Assembly: GCF_014204935.1 (NCBI RefSeq)
Contig: NZ_JACHMJ010000001.1
Location: forward strand, 3,348,001 to 3,412,000
Direction of reading: 5' to 3'
Source: Conyzicola lurida
Lineage (GTDB): Bacteria > Actinomycetota > Actinomycetes > Actinomycetales > Microbacteriaceae
DNA length: 64,000 bases
Shown piece after piece: positions 1 through 7,801 of this stretch. The notes under the pieces are model-generated. The model did no database searches. It was not told the DNA's origin and saw only the letters and a list, made by a program, of their open reading frames with translations. Within the stretch, counting starts at the first letter, position 1, and each line of letters starts with the position of its first letter. A program made the translations under genes and the position numbers.

Positions 1-1199
1 ATGACATGGTCGAATTCGAGTCCCTTCGCGGAGTGCAAGGTACTGACCGCCACGTTCTCGTCGCCGCCCGGCCAGGTGGACTTCTGCGTGAGCTCCACCC
101 ACGCGATCAGTTCCGTGTCGAGGCGTGTGCGCACGGTGTCGAACCAACGCCCGCCTCGCGGCTTCAGGAAGGCAACAGATTCGTTCGCGGCCACCGCCGG
201 CTTCACGACGTTTTCGATCGCCCAGTCCAGCTGGCCGTTGTACAGACCGGTGAGCACGGTCGGCAGGGGCCCGGTCCGCGTAGCTGCAGAGAAGTCGGGA
301 AGCTCGCCGTCGTCTCCGATTTCCAGCCCTTCGACGAACGGTCGCGCGAACGCGGCGATCTCGCGAGTGTTCCTGTAGTTCGTTTTCAGCGTGCGAGTTG
401 TGCCGGGGGCTGCGTTCGCCTCCCGCCATGTGAAGCCGCGGGGGTAGATCTGCTGGGCCGCATCCATGACGAAAGTCACCTGGTGGTCGTCGGCTACGTG
501 CGCCATGACGGTCCTGAGCTGGTTGGCGGAAAAGTCCTGTGTCTCGTCGATAACGACGACGTCCCACGGGTCCGCGGAGATCTTGCCGGCCGCGATGGCG
601 AGGTCGTTCCAGTCAGACCATCCGAATTCGGCTTTGCGGTCCCGGTACGGGTAGATGACCTCGTCGAGCAGGCGGCGTCGGGTGGCCGCCTCCATCCTCG
701 GCGACTGGCCTCGGCCGATACGGCGGAGACCGATGTAGTCCTCGAGCTTCTCGGGCTCGAGACGGCTGAGGACGTATTCGACTTCGTCCTTGACGAAGTC
801 GAGGTCGCCGCCGAATTTGCGGCAGAGCCCGCGCAGCAGCGCTTCGCAGTAGTCCGGTTCGAGCGCGACGGTTTCCGATGCGAGATCACGGGCGAATTTG
901 GCGAAGGTGACCACGCGCAGTTCGAGCCCTTCGAGTTCCTTGATCTGCTCCTGCGCGAGCGCTTCGATGTAGCCCTTGAGCGTCGTGTTGAACGTCAGCA
1001 CCAGAACGCGCACTGGACCGGGCAGGTCGAGCCGCGCCTTCCGGTTCACCCAGAACGCACACAGTTGGCGGAGTCGGAGCAGCGCTGTCGTAGTCTTGCC
1101 GCTACCCGCGGCCCCTTTGATGAGGAGCACGCCCGGTTTGTTCTCGGTGAGCAGCGCTAGCTGTTCGGCGGTCGGCGGGACTTGAGGGAGTAGTCGCAT
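1..1199 (-). CDS. UvrD/Rep-like superfamily 1 helicase, C-terminus beyond window
   Basis: I translated the minus strand from the ATG at 1199, preceded by a GTGGAGAACG ribosome site; the frame stays open for 399 codons to the window edge. Seen: an early glutamine (Q13) like the SF1 Q motif, Walker A GAAGSGKTT at residues 29-37, Walker B VVVIDETQDF near residue 215, the motif LKTNYRNT, and at the edge STLHSAKGLEFDHV, the UvrD motif V. These order as in UvrD/Rep ATP-dependent 3'-5' helicases. Such stand-alone helicases are common in defence islands and mobile elements, but its own downstream neighbours are outside the window. It follows the I36-type gene on the same strand after a 90-base gap holding a hairpin, so it is probably a separate unit. 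The family call is firm; the biological role is unknown. Confidence 0.85.
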   Translation of the reverse strand, partial: MRLLPQVPPTAEQLALLTENKPGVLLIKGAAGSGKTTTALLRLRQLCAFWVNRKARLDLPGPVRVLVLTFNTTLKGYIEALAQEQIKELEGLELRVVTFAKFARDLASETVALEPDYCEALLRGLCRKFGGDLDFVKDEVEYVLSRLEPEKLEDYIGLRRIGRGQSPRMEAATRRRLLDEVIYPYRDRKAEFGWSDWNDLAIAAGKISADPWDVVVIDETQDFSANQLRTVMAHVADDHQVTFVMDAAQQIYPRGFTWREANAAPGTTRTLKTNYRNTREIAAFARPFVEGLEIGDDGELPDFSAATRTGPLPTVLTGLYNGQLDWAIENVVKPAVAANESVAFLKPRGGRWFDTVRTRLDTELIAWVELTQKSTWPGGDENVAVSTLHSAKGLEFDHV

Positions 1200-1227
1200 G
1201 TCGTTCTCCACGTTCGATGTCGGCGAT

Positions 1228-1250
1228 GGACCCTGCGGGCGTCAGGGTCC
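1228..1250 (-). terminator. hairpin between the I36-type gene and the helicase gene
   Basis: GGACCCTG and CAGGGTCC form an 8-bp stem with a 7-base loop, 40 bases downstream of the I36-type gene. There is no clear U tract, so termination is an inference from position. Confidence 0.35.
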
Positions 1251-1289
1251 GGTCGTGGCGGCTGCGCTGCCGCCACTTAGTGCGTTGAA

Positions 1290-1769
1290 TCAGGTCGTGC
1301 AGGAGAGATTGGTGAGAGCGGTCGAGTTCACGCCGACGCCCTTGTTGGCGGTGAGGGTGTGCACGATGGTTGTGCCGTTCATTGCTCTCACCGTTCCGGA
1401 TGTGCGCGCGTTCGCTATAGAGCGGGCGGACCCGCCGAGCTGCGCGAGGCTGTTCGCTGTACCTTCCGCGGAACATCCTGTGAAGGCGAGCTTCGTGCCC
1501 GAGTAGTTGGTGGAGCTGAATGCGCAGTAGCTGCCGGTCGCGCACGTTCCGATTGCACGGGAACCCGGGGAAGGGAACGTGAGGAGGATCGCGCCGCCGT
1601 CCCACGAGACCGTCGTCGCCGAAATCTGAACCCCGCCCGGGAAGTCGGCGAGCACGCCGTCTATCTGAGCTTGCAGGCCTTGGTCTTCTTCCGGCAATGC
1701 GGAAGCGGGCGCTGCGCCCAACCCCATAAGAAGGAGTGCGGCGGCTATAGCTACTGCGAGTTTTCTCAT
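1290..1769 (-). CDS. secreted peptidase-inhibitor I36-type protein
   Basis: The 159-residue product has a clear Sec signal peptide (MRKLAVAIAAALLLMG to about ASA at residue 24) and a C-terminal half with the pattern CATGSYCAFSSTNYSG...CSA, typical of the peptidase inhibitor I36 / gamma-crystallin-like family of Streptomyces secreted proteins. Four cysteines lie in the mature part. The ATG directly abuts the TAG stop of the upstream gene with no gap, so the two are translationally coupled. It is the last gene of an operon headed by an ECF sigma factor. The expected role is an extracellular metalloprotease inhibitor or small structural secreted protein. The fold call is reasonable; the target protease is unknown. 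Confidence 0.7.
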   Translation of the reverse strand: MRKLAVAIAAALLLMGLGAAPASALPEEDQGLQAQIDGVLADFPGGVQISATTVSWDGGAILLTFPSPGSRAIGTCATGSYCAFSSTNYSGTKLAFTGCSAEGTANSLAQLGGSARSIANARTSGTVRAMNGTTIVHTLTANKGVGVNSTALTNLSCTT

Positions 1770-2780
1770 CTATTCGGATTCTTTCCATGCGGTGTAACTG
1801 AGGACGGTCATTGCGGGCAAGTTGGTGTCCTCAAGTCCGCCTAGGTAGACGTCTTCAGCGGAAAGGAGAAGACCGGTGGCTAGGTCGAAAACGAGGATGT
1901 CCTTGAAGTTCCCGTCAGCGCGGGTCTCGGTTTCGAGCGCGATGCCTTCCCGCCCGAGCCGGTCGGTGACCGTCCCCGCCAGGACGACGTCAGGAAGCGT
2001 CTTGATGATCTGTATGAGCGCGGATGTTTGGCCGCCGGTCAGCGGCCAGTCGACCCGAAGATCCTGGATTGCTTTGAACCATTCGCCGGCGGTGGATACG
2101 CTGCTGAGGCCGAGCACGCTGGAGAGATAGGCGCGCATCTCGTCTGCTGACGCCGGCGGCGTCTCGGGGAATAGTGCCGGGTACTCGCCCGGCCCGAAGG
2201 TCCCGTCGTCGAGGACCGCGCCCGGCTCCGCAGCAGGCGCCGACTCCGTCTGTTCTCCCCACTTCACAGCCCCAGCGCGAGTCACAATCCGACCCGAGAG
2301 GTCATCTGACCAGGTGCGCTCTATTTCTTGAGGTTGAACGAAAACGTCGACGGTCTTGTCCTCGCCGACTGTGATGTTCGCCGACCACGTCTCGTACACG
2401 ATGGATCGCTGCCGGCTCGGAGTCTCGTTCTGGTTGTTCTGCGCGGCCACGCTCAGCCTCTCCAAGACGTCTTCCAGAGTGCCGTCGACCGGCGAACCAG
2501 TGAGAAGCGGCGGCGTCGCTGCGCTCGCCACCGGTCTCGTGAGCACATTCCCCGCGAAGAACACCGATGCGAGGACCAGGACCGCGACGATCGCCGTGAT
2601 CCAGGCGCGCGCGTCGGCCCTGCGTCGAGAGTGCACGGGGAAGGCCACTGTGCTCGGATTGGTCGACAGGAGAGCTGCGAGATCATCTTCGGCGCGGACC
2701 GTGAGTGGTGCGCGCCGTCCGACGGGCGACGGATTCGACGCGCGGATACGGCGTTCGAAATCATCCATGAGCGTTTGCAC
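1770..2780 (-). CDS. single-span membrane protein, CU044_5270-like, sigma factor partner
   Basis: The 336-residue product has a cytoplasmic N-terminus of about 58 residues, one transmembrane segment (AWITAIVAVLVLASVFFAG, about residues 59-77) and a long extracytoplasmic domain. I chose the GTG at 2780, with GGGAG four to five bases upstream; an ATG at 2768 is the alternative. Either start overlaps the end of the sigma factor gene (by 20 or 8 bases), so translation is coupled. The layout matches the CU044_5270 family encoded behind ECF sigma factors in actinobacteria, where the protein is thought to act as an anti-sigma or regulatory partner. The N-terminus shows no zinc-finger HxxxCxxC motif, so it is not a standard ZAS anti-sigma factor. 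Confidence 0.6.
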   Translation of the reverse strand: MQTLMDDFERRIRASNPSPVGRRAPLTVRAEDDLAALLSTNPSTVAFPVHSRRRADARAWITAIVAVLVLASVFFAGNVLTRPVASAATPPLLTGSPVDGTLEDVLERLSVAAQNNQNETPSRQRSIVYETWSANITVGEDKTVDVFVQPQEIERTWSDDLSGRIVTRAGAVKWGEQTESAPAAEPGAVLDDGTFGPGEYPALFPETPPASADEMRAYLSSVLGLSSVSTAGEWFKAIQDLRVDWPLTGGQTSALIQIIKTLPDVVLAGTVTDRLGREGIALETETRADGNFKDILVFDLATGLLLSAEDVYLGGLEDTNLPAMTVLSYTAWKESE

Positions 2781-3297
2781 CCCGCTCCCGCAGGTCGCCG
2801 AGCACCTCAGCGGCAGGCCCGCCGAGTTCGTGTTTCAGCGCGTTTCGCGCGCGGTTGAGCCGGACCCACACCGTGGGGAGTTTGCAATCCAAAATGGAAG
2901 CTATTTCGGCACCGGAAAGGTCTTCCCAGTACGCCATGAAAAGGATCTCGCGATCGCTGTCTTTCAACCGCATCATCGCCCTACGGGTGTCGGACGCCTC
3001 CTCGTTCATGGACGAATGGGCCTCGTACGCTTGGCTCTCGGCTTTGTCCGCGAGGGCCGCGGCGCGTGATCGACGCCGGTATTCGTTTCCGACGACGTTC
3101 CGCGCAACCGCGTACAACCAGGCGAGGGTTAGCTCGCCCCCGCTGACGTGATGAGCCCAAGCCACTCGAAACACCTCTGAAGTAACATCCTGCGCCGTCG
3201 CGAAGTCGCTGAGACGCCTCGCGACCGTCGCGAGGATCAATGAATAGTGCGCCCGATAGAAAGCAGAGAACTGCCCGTCCGGGTCCAAGTTCGTCAT
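2761..3297 (-). CDS. ECF-family RNA polymerase sigma factor
   Basis: The 178-residue product starts at the ATG at 3297 (MTNLDPDGQFSAFYRAHY). Region 2 is seen as FYRAHYSLILATVARRL...AQDVTSEVFRVAW (about residues 12-46), followed by the region-2 to region-4 linker and a region 4 helix-turn-helix ending LSGAEIASILDCKLPTVWVR (about residues 125-145). This is the two-domain build of extracytoplasmic-function sigma factors. It heads an overlapping operon with a membrane partner and a secreted I36-type protein, so it likely controls an envelope or secretion response, probably including its own promoter. The frame continues upstream without a better start. The family call is strong; the signal sensed is unknown. 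Confidence 0.85.
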   Translation of the reverse strand: MTNLDPDGQFSAFYRAHYSLILATVARRLSDFATAQDVTSEVFRVAWAHHVSGGELTLAWLYAVARNVVGNEYRRRSRAAALADKAESQAYEAHSSMNEEASDTRRAMMRLKDSDREILFMAYWEDLSGAEIASILDCKLPTVWVRLNRARNALKHELGGPAAEVLGDLRERGANAHG

Positions 3298-3723
3298 CCG
3301 GGGATACTTCCGACCACGCTTCTGCGCCTTCCGATGACTGTCGTTCTCTACAGATGTTTCCGGCAGGGTCGGGTACCTAACAGCCGAGGGTGAAAATCTC
3401 CACGAGTTCCGTGAGCATTGATCATACTCATCGTAGGACAACTGCCGCGTTTTCGGGATCGGCCGCGGCAGCCGCGAAGACGGGCGGCCTGGAATCGTCG
3501 CCCTACGGGACCTTCGTCGACGGTCGCAGCGGGGCTCTCCGCCCACCTGGTCGGCGTGGTCCGGACGTAGAACTACGCGCCGCTCCTGCACCTGCACCTT
3601 GTCCCCGGATAGGTGGAAGTCTCGTAGTCCACCGCGACAGGCCGACGCGCCCATTCCCGCTCTGGGCCGGCACGCCGCGCGGGGGACGGAGGTCGCCTGC
3701 ACGAGTGCGGGTGGTTGATTCGG
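3298..3723. other. gene-poor interval upstream of the ECF operon
   Basis: No frame here has both a credible start with a ribosome site and protein-like composition. It should hold the ECF operon promoter, but I could not identify a distinct ECF-type -35 (AAC) and -10 pair with confidence. Confidence 0.4.
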
Positions 3724-3858
3724 CTATGCGGAAATGTCTTCGGTCGAGAAAATCCCCGAGAGGCTGACTGCGAGGCTCGAGACGGCTGGCTCTGCGAGCG
3801 CGGGTACCCAGTGGATTAGAACGGGCAGCGGGTCGTTGTCGCCGGTCGGAATGTCCAT
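3724..3858 (-). CDS. small hypothetical protein, 44 residues
   Basis: A minus-strand frame from the ATG at 3858, with GAGGAG seven bases upstream, encodes 44 residues beginning MDIPTGDNDPLPVLIHWVPA and ending TEDISA. The strong ribosome site and the protein-like composition, with few arginines compared with the antisense frames, support it. It has no recognisable family and no transmembrane segment. Support is modest because of its length. Confidence 0.35.
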   Translation of the reverse strand: MDIPTGDNDPLPVLIHWVPALAEPAVSSLAVSLSGIFSTEDISA

Positions 3859-3988
3859 TTGCCGCTCCTCGATTTTGGAAGACGCCGTTTGGGCCTCAGC
3901 GAAGTCATTTCCTGTTCCGCGGGTTTCCTTACAGATTGCCGAAACAAGGTGCTCGGCCCTCGCGATCGTCCACGTCTTCTATGGCACG

Positions 3989-4186
3989 TCAGCTGATTCG
4001 ACGCACGCGAACAGGCCGACTCATCCCGGCGACATCCATCTTCCCGTGGGAGATCGTCACCGCCGGCCGGTACGCGTATCGATATTCGTAGCGGTACTCG
4101 TCCTGTCGCCACACCGACCCGTCGGTAAGCTCGACGATCGTCTCGCCCGACCATCCCTCCCACGATCCTTGGATGTGGAGTGCCAT
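3989..4186 (-). CDS. small conserved hypothetical protein, SGETIVxLxDGxVW type
   Basis: The 65-residue product starts at the ATG at 4186, behind GAGAGGA. It resembles a widespread family of 60-70 residue bacterial proteins with a WxGxxGxTIxxLxxGxxWxQ block followed by an aromatic YRYEYRYAYRP block and a C-terminal basic strand ending VRVRRI. All three blocks are visible here. The family is probably a small beta-rich fold; its function is unknown to me. It stands alone on the minus strand, downstream of a small membrane protein gene. Confidence 0.7.
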   Translation of the reverse strand: MALHIQGSWEGWSGETIVELTDGSVWRQDEYRYEYRYAYRPAVTISHGKMDVAGMSRPVRVRRIS

Positions 4187-4304
4187 GATCTGATTCCTCT
4201 CGATCGCGATGCGTGGAGCCCGCGTCGCGCGGCACGTGCTTCTCGGCCTAGTCGAAAGTCGAGACTGAGACGGCGAGGGATCCATCCGTCGCCGCCGATT
4301 TTCC

Positions 4305-4577
4305 TTAGAGGAGCGGCGTCCAGAACGGGATGAAGGTTATCGCTGCAGAGATGAGGCCGATCAAGAGCCCGAAGACCGAGAGGCCTCTCGCCAAAGGCCC
4401 GCCTTGAAGGCCGACGATAACAAGCAGAATTATCACTGGCAGCATTACGATTCGCAGACTGGGCGTGAACGACGCTACGGCCGCGACGATGGAAAGCAGC
4501 CCGAACCAACGGCCCTTGATCAGCTCCGACCGTGGCTCGTTTGACATGACCGGTTCGGTCTGGTTGTCGTCGCTCAT
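4305..4577 (-). CDS. small membrane protein, two or three spans
   Basis: The 90-residue product starts at the ATG at 4577. A hydrophilic N-terminus of about 22 residues is followed by hydrophobic segments: WFGLLSIVAAVASFTP, LRIVMLPVIILLVIVGLQ, and a last stretch VFGLLIGLISAAITFIPFW. The layout resembles the short DUF4190-like or superinfection-immunity-type actinobacterial membrane proteins, but I cannot assign a family. Nothing in the context suggests a role. Confidence 0.6.
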   Translation of the reverse strand: MSDDNQTEPVMSNEPRSELIKGRWFGLLSIVAAVASFTPSLRIVMLPVIILLVIVGLQGGPLARGLSVFGLLIGLISAAITFIPFWTPLL

Positions 4578-4651
4578 TGTGTGATCGTACTCCGGCTCTT
4601 CGATTCGTCTATTGGAAAGTTCTCGTGGTGGCCTGCCATGTCAGGCCTCGT

Positions 4652-4690
4652 GTCGTGAGGACGCCCCGTCGGACGGGACGCCCTCACGAC
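4652..4690 (-). terminator. long hairpin downstream of the secreted paralogue pair
   Basis: GTCGTGAGG (4652-4660) pairs with CCTCACGAC (4682-4690), enclosing an inner CCCGTC/GACGGG stem. A second small hairpin GCCTG-CAGGC lies at 4631-4646. There is no U tract, as is common in high-GC actinobacteria. The position fits termination of the 4733-6165 pair. Confidence 0.5.
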
Positions 4691-4732
4691 AACTGTCAGG
4701 TCTGCGATCTAGCAGTTGCCGAGGACGTGCTC

Positions 4733-5455
4733 TTAGTAGTTGGTGCTCCAAGCCGTCGATGCGTTGACTCGGAGCGAAAGGTATAGGTCCTCGCTGCTCG
4801 TGCCGGTGTGGCTGGTGTAGTAGCTGTGCAGCTGAGCGAGTGCTTCCAGGGAGCCGGACGACTTGGCACGGATGACTGAGAGCGTCGGGAGGGTGGCGCT
4901 TCCGTAGCTCGCAACGACCTGCGGGGTGCTGGCGGCCGTGATCTGCCCGAACTGCGCGTTCCTCGAGTAGCTGGCCTTGAACTTGGTCGTGGCGAGCTCG
5001 GTGACGATGTTGACCGAGCAGTTCGCGTAGTTGGAGTAGCCGGTGCCCGTCGTGTACGTGCAGCCGGTGATCGCCCTGGCACCGGCGCCGGGTGCGAGCG
5101 CCTCTTCGTCGGGGACCTCGAACTCGGTGACCCTCACAGAGCCGTCGGAGAACTTTTCGACGAGGTTGTGGCTCGTCGGGAGAAGCTCTTCGTAGGTCTC
5201 TACAGGCACGGTGCTCGCACGCAGCGATTCGGGGATCTCGCCTGCTGCGATCTTGGCGACTACTTCGTCCTGCGTCGCCTGGGGTACCCCGTTCGCGCTG
5301 AGGTACTCGAAGACGGGTGCCCATTCCGGGTCGGTCTCTGCAGACGCCGGTGCGGCCAGACCCAGAGACAGGAGCACGGGGAGCACCGCTCCAACCGAGA
5401 CCGCGGCAAGGGTGCGGGAAGCGATACGTGATTTTGTTGCGGTTCGTTGCGACAT
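4733..5455 (-). CDS. secreted protein of unknown function, paralogue of its neighbour
   Basis: The 240-residue product has a long signal peptide (basic MSQRTATKSRIASRT, then a hydrophobic core, cleavage near APASA at about residue 39). The mature part has an N-terminal helical section (EYLSANGV...KIAAGEIPESLRAS), a VPVETYEEL segment, the block KFSDGSVRVTEFEVP, and a C-terminal domain opening with TGCTYTTGTGYSNYANC. The same blocks in the same order occur in the adjacent 5467-6165 product, so the pair arose by tandem duplication. The two cysteines around TGTGYSNYANC probably form a disulfide. The 11-base gap suggests one transcript. I recognise no enzymatic motif. Confidence 0.75.
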   Translation of the reverse strand: MSQRTATKSRIASRTLAAVSVGAVLPVLLSLGLAAPASAETDPEWAPVFEYLSANGVPQATQDEVVAKIAAGEIPESLRASTVPVETYEELLPTSHNLVEKFSDGSVRVTEFEVPDEEALAPGAGARAITGCTYTTGTGYSNYANCSVNIVTELATTKFKASYSRNAQFGQITAASTPQVVASYGSATLPTLSVIRAKSSGSLEALAQLHSYYTSHTGTSSEDLYLSLRVNASTAWSTNY

Positions 5456-5466
5456 TGTTTTCTCCC

Positions 5467-6165
5467 TTAGAGACCGGTGGTGGACGTAGTGGCGTTGGCG
5501 GCGACCTTCAAGTACAGGTACGCCGTGAAGGTGGTTGCCGAGCTGCTGTACTGCGAGACCCCCTGAGCGGTCGCTGGGCCGGCGGCACTAGAGAACGAAC
5601 GTGTGATCGACAACTGCGGGGTGGTTGCAGTGCCTCCGGTTGCGTACTGGTACGGGGAGCCGACACGTGCGATGGACCCGTTCGTGCCGCCTGAGCGGGT
5701 GTAGTCCGCACGGAAATGAAGCTCGAGGTACGCGTTCGAACCCCAGATGTCGCAGTTCGTGTAGTTCGTGTACCCGGTGCCGGACGTGATCGACGAGCAG
5801 GTGCCGATTCCTCGCGCATTCGGGTCAGCCGGCTTCGGCGTCTCGAGGGCGACGACAGAAACGGAACCGTCGGCGAACGTGCTCGTCGTGATCTCTTCGT
5901 CGGCCGTCGTCACCGTGGCGATGTCGACGGGAACGCTGTCCGCTTTCATCGAATCCAGCAGTTCGCCGGAATTGAACTTCGCCACCAACGACGCCGCTAC
6001 GTCCTCGTCGACGCCGTGGGCGAGGTACCACTCGATCACCCGCGCGTCGCCATCATTGGCGGGGATCTCCGAAGCCGAAGCTGGCATTGCAGACCCGAAG
6101 GCGAATACTGCCACGGCGACAACCGCCGTCAAGACCGATGTTCGTTTCAATCGATTCATTTCCAC
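5467..6165 (-). CDS. secreted protein of unknown function, paralogue of its neighbour
   Basis: The 232-residue product has a signal peptide (MEMNRLKRTSVLTAVVAVAV, cleavage near ASA at about residue 32). The mature part begins with a helical section (WYLAHGVDEDVAASLVAKFNSGE), then VPVDIATV, then FADGSVSVVALETP, then GIGTCSSITSGTGYTNYTNC and a serine/threonine-rich beta-like domain. It mirrors the 4733-5455 product block by block but is clearly diverged. It is the first gene of the pair. The role is unknown; a cell-surface or extracellular binding protein is a guess. Confidence 0.75.
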   Translation of the reverse strand: MEMNRLKRTSVLTAVVAVAVFAFGSAMPASASEIPANDGDARVIEWYLAHGVDEDVAASLVAKFNSGELLDSMKADSVPVDIATVTTADEEITTSTFADGSVSVVALETPKPADPNARGIGTCSSITSGTGYTNYTNCDIWGSNAYLELHFRADYTRSGGTNGSIARVGSPYQYATGGTATTPQLSITRSFSSAAGPATAQGVSQYSSSATTFTAYLYLKVAANATTSTTGL

Positions 6166-6506
6166 TCCCGTCAGAAGCGCCGGCGAACCCGCCGACGTAT
6201 GGATGATTTCCGGCTGGCGACAGAACCTAACCAGACATTGAGTGATCTTCCACTTCCGTTCAAACGCCTACGGATCGCGGGGCGACCGTCAGGTCGGCTG
6301 GGAGGTTTTCATCCGTCGCGTGAAGTTCCGACGGCACCACGGGCGAAGAGCGCGTACTGACTGGGTCGCATTTGCCGACCGCAACGATGGAGAGCGCCAT
6401 TCTGGCGCCCTGCCTTCAAGGGAGTCTGTCTGCTGGCGAGTGTCGTCGCCGGACCGTAATCTGGGTTTCTGCAGGGCCGGCTGCTTCCGAGACGGGAGCA
6501 ACCTAC
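6166..6506. other. interval without a supported gene
   Basis: This separates the divergent secreted-protein pair from the small plus-strand genes. Open frames on both strands are arginine-rich and lack ribosome sites. Promoters for both directions should lie here, but I cannot place them. Confidence 0.4.
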
Positions 6507-6812
6507 GTGGGTACGAGCAAGAGATATGCCGATTCGATCGACAAGCGCATGGGCGTCCAGGCCGACCAGTCGATCATGCGTGGCGGAACGCCCGAATCGC
6601 TCACGGCGACGGAGCTCGAGTTGAAGACCGAGCCCCTCACCCGCACCCCTCGGCCGTTGCCGGTCACCGCATGGGTGCGTTACGGGCGGATCGGTATCCG
6701 GGTCAACGGGCGAGCGGTCGCGTGGACGACGAAGGCGGTGGCCGTGGAGTGGGATTCTCCTGACGGACCGCACCGTGCGTGGGTGTGGGCTTCCGCGGTT
6801 GAGCGGAACTGA
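6507..6812 (+). CDS. small conserved actinobacterial hypothetical protein
   Basis: The start is the GTG at 6507, with GGGAG nine bases upstream, giving 101 residues beginning VGTSKRYADSIDKRM. Conserved-looking blocks are TATELELKTEPLTRTP, VTAWVRYGRIGIRVNGRAVAWT, AVAVEWD and the C-terminal HRAWVWASAVE. I recognise this as a common short protein of actinobacterial accessory regions with no assigned function. The frame extends upstream to 6372, but that part has no ribosome site and non-coding composition. Confidence 0.65.
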   Translation: MGTSKRYADSIDKRMGVQADQSIMRGGTPESLTATELELKTEPLTRTPRPLPVTAWVRYGRIGIRVNGRAVAWTTKAVAVEWDSPDGPHRAWVWASAVERN

Positions 6813-6839
6813 GCGACATCGCTCAGGCAGGATGGGTTC

Positions 6840-6977
6840 ATGAAGTACGTCGCCACTATCCGCCCTACTGAGACCAGTGAAATAGAAGCCGAAGGTGAAA
6901 CGCTCGCTCTCGCTCGCATCGAGCTCGAAGCCAAGTTGCCGCCGGGGTACCAGATCCTCGCCATCCGACAGGGCTGA
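6840..6977 (+). CDS. very small conserved protein, 45 residues
   Basis: The ATG at 6840 opens a 45-residue product: MKYVATIRPTETSEIEAEGE, then a helix LALARIELEAK, then PPGYQILAIRQG. The beta-helix-beta pattern with a PxGYxxLxIR ending is typical of tiny actinobacterial proteins seen in phage-like and accessory contexts. It follows the previous small gene by 27 bases and may share its transcript. Function unknown. Confidence 0.6.
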   Translation: MKYVATIRPTETSEIEAEGETLALARIELEAKLPPGYQILAIRQG

Positions 6978-7049
6978 TCGACGAAACGGGCAGCCGGCTA
7001 GTCGCGTGCTGGTTCGACGTTCCTCCATCCCATCCGCTTATCTGCCGTT

Positions 7050-7271
7050 TTAATCGTCCAATGCTCTGTCCAACAGGTGGAGATGTTCGAACGGCAGGAC
7101 GGGTGTCTCGTCGCGCGGCCGTTCCGGCCGCGAAGATTCCGACACGGACCGGTTCGTCCCGAGTGTGTGGAGCGCGTAGGCAACGGCCGCGAGTTGCGCT
7201 GCATTGCTGAGCACGTCGAGGGCTCGGGGGGTCTCATTGGGGAGTGGCATCGATTTCAGAGGCTGGTTCAT
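7050..7271 (-). CDS. hypothetical protein, 73 residues
   Basis: The start is the ATG at 7271, behind GAGAGGTTC. The product begins MNQPLKSMPLPNETPRALDV, continues with a helix LSNAAQLAAVAYALHTL, and ends FEHLHLLDRALDD. The composition is protein-like and the ribosome site is good. I recognise no family. Confidence 0.5.
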   Translation of the reverse strand: MNQPLKSMPLPNETPRALDVLSNAAQLAAVAYALHTLGTNRSVSESSRPERPRDETPVLPFEHLHLLDRALDD

Positions 7272-7413
7272 GAACCTCTCATGCGCGGCACACTCGCTGA
7301 TGTGCCTGCAAAGCGCAGGATCCGCGGGTAACGCCCATCTGCACGGCGGCTTGGCCAATCAACAAGAGTCCAGGAGCCGAACCGATGTCGTCCGGTTTCG
7401 ATACGGTGACCGC

Positions 7414-7626
7414 ATGGAACTGACTCCTGACGATCTAGCGAGGGCCGGCAACCTCGGCATGGACCACGCGGAGGACGAGAACAACTCGGGCACGCGAACG
7501 CCGCCCCTGTACGCGGCGGAGCTGTGGACGACGGTGATGGGAACCGCTCCCAAGGGCGGTTATCCCGCGGATGCGGTCTCGCACCTCCGAGACTCGTACA
7601 ACCGCGGGCGGATGGACTACTACTGA
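7414..7626 (+). CDS. hypothetical protein, 70 residues
   Basis: The product begins MELTPDDLARAGNLGMDHAE and ends with the tyrosine-rich tail HLRDSYNRGRMDYY. A helix-rich middle (YAAELWTTVMGTAPKGGYPADAV) precedes the tail. The ribosome site is weak. Short proteins with such a tail occur in actinobacterial mobile regions, but I cannot name a family. Confidence 0.5.
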   Translation: MELTPDDLARAGNLGMDHAEDENNSGTRTPPLYAAELWTTVMGTAPKGGYPADAVSHLRDSYNRGRMDYY

Positions 7627-7801
7627 CCAGCACGGGGCTCTACCCCGCAAGCACCGGCGGGCCGCTCGGGTGGTTCGTGGAGTATTTATTCTTCGAGGAG
7701 TCGAGCGCCCGCGCATCCCACTCACTCGCGTGACCGCTCCGTTTCGCGGCAGACAGTATCTGCGCACGGCTCGGGCGCCCTTGGCCTGCCATGATCGACT
7801 T

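Noticed and set aside
6-1160. Long plus-strand open frame of 384 codons at the left edge
   Set aside because: It is antisense to the helicase, whose Walker A, Walker B and motif V are all in order on the minus strand.
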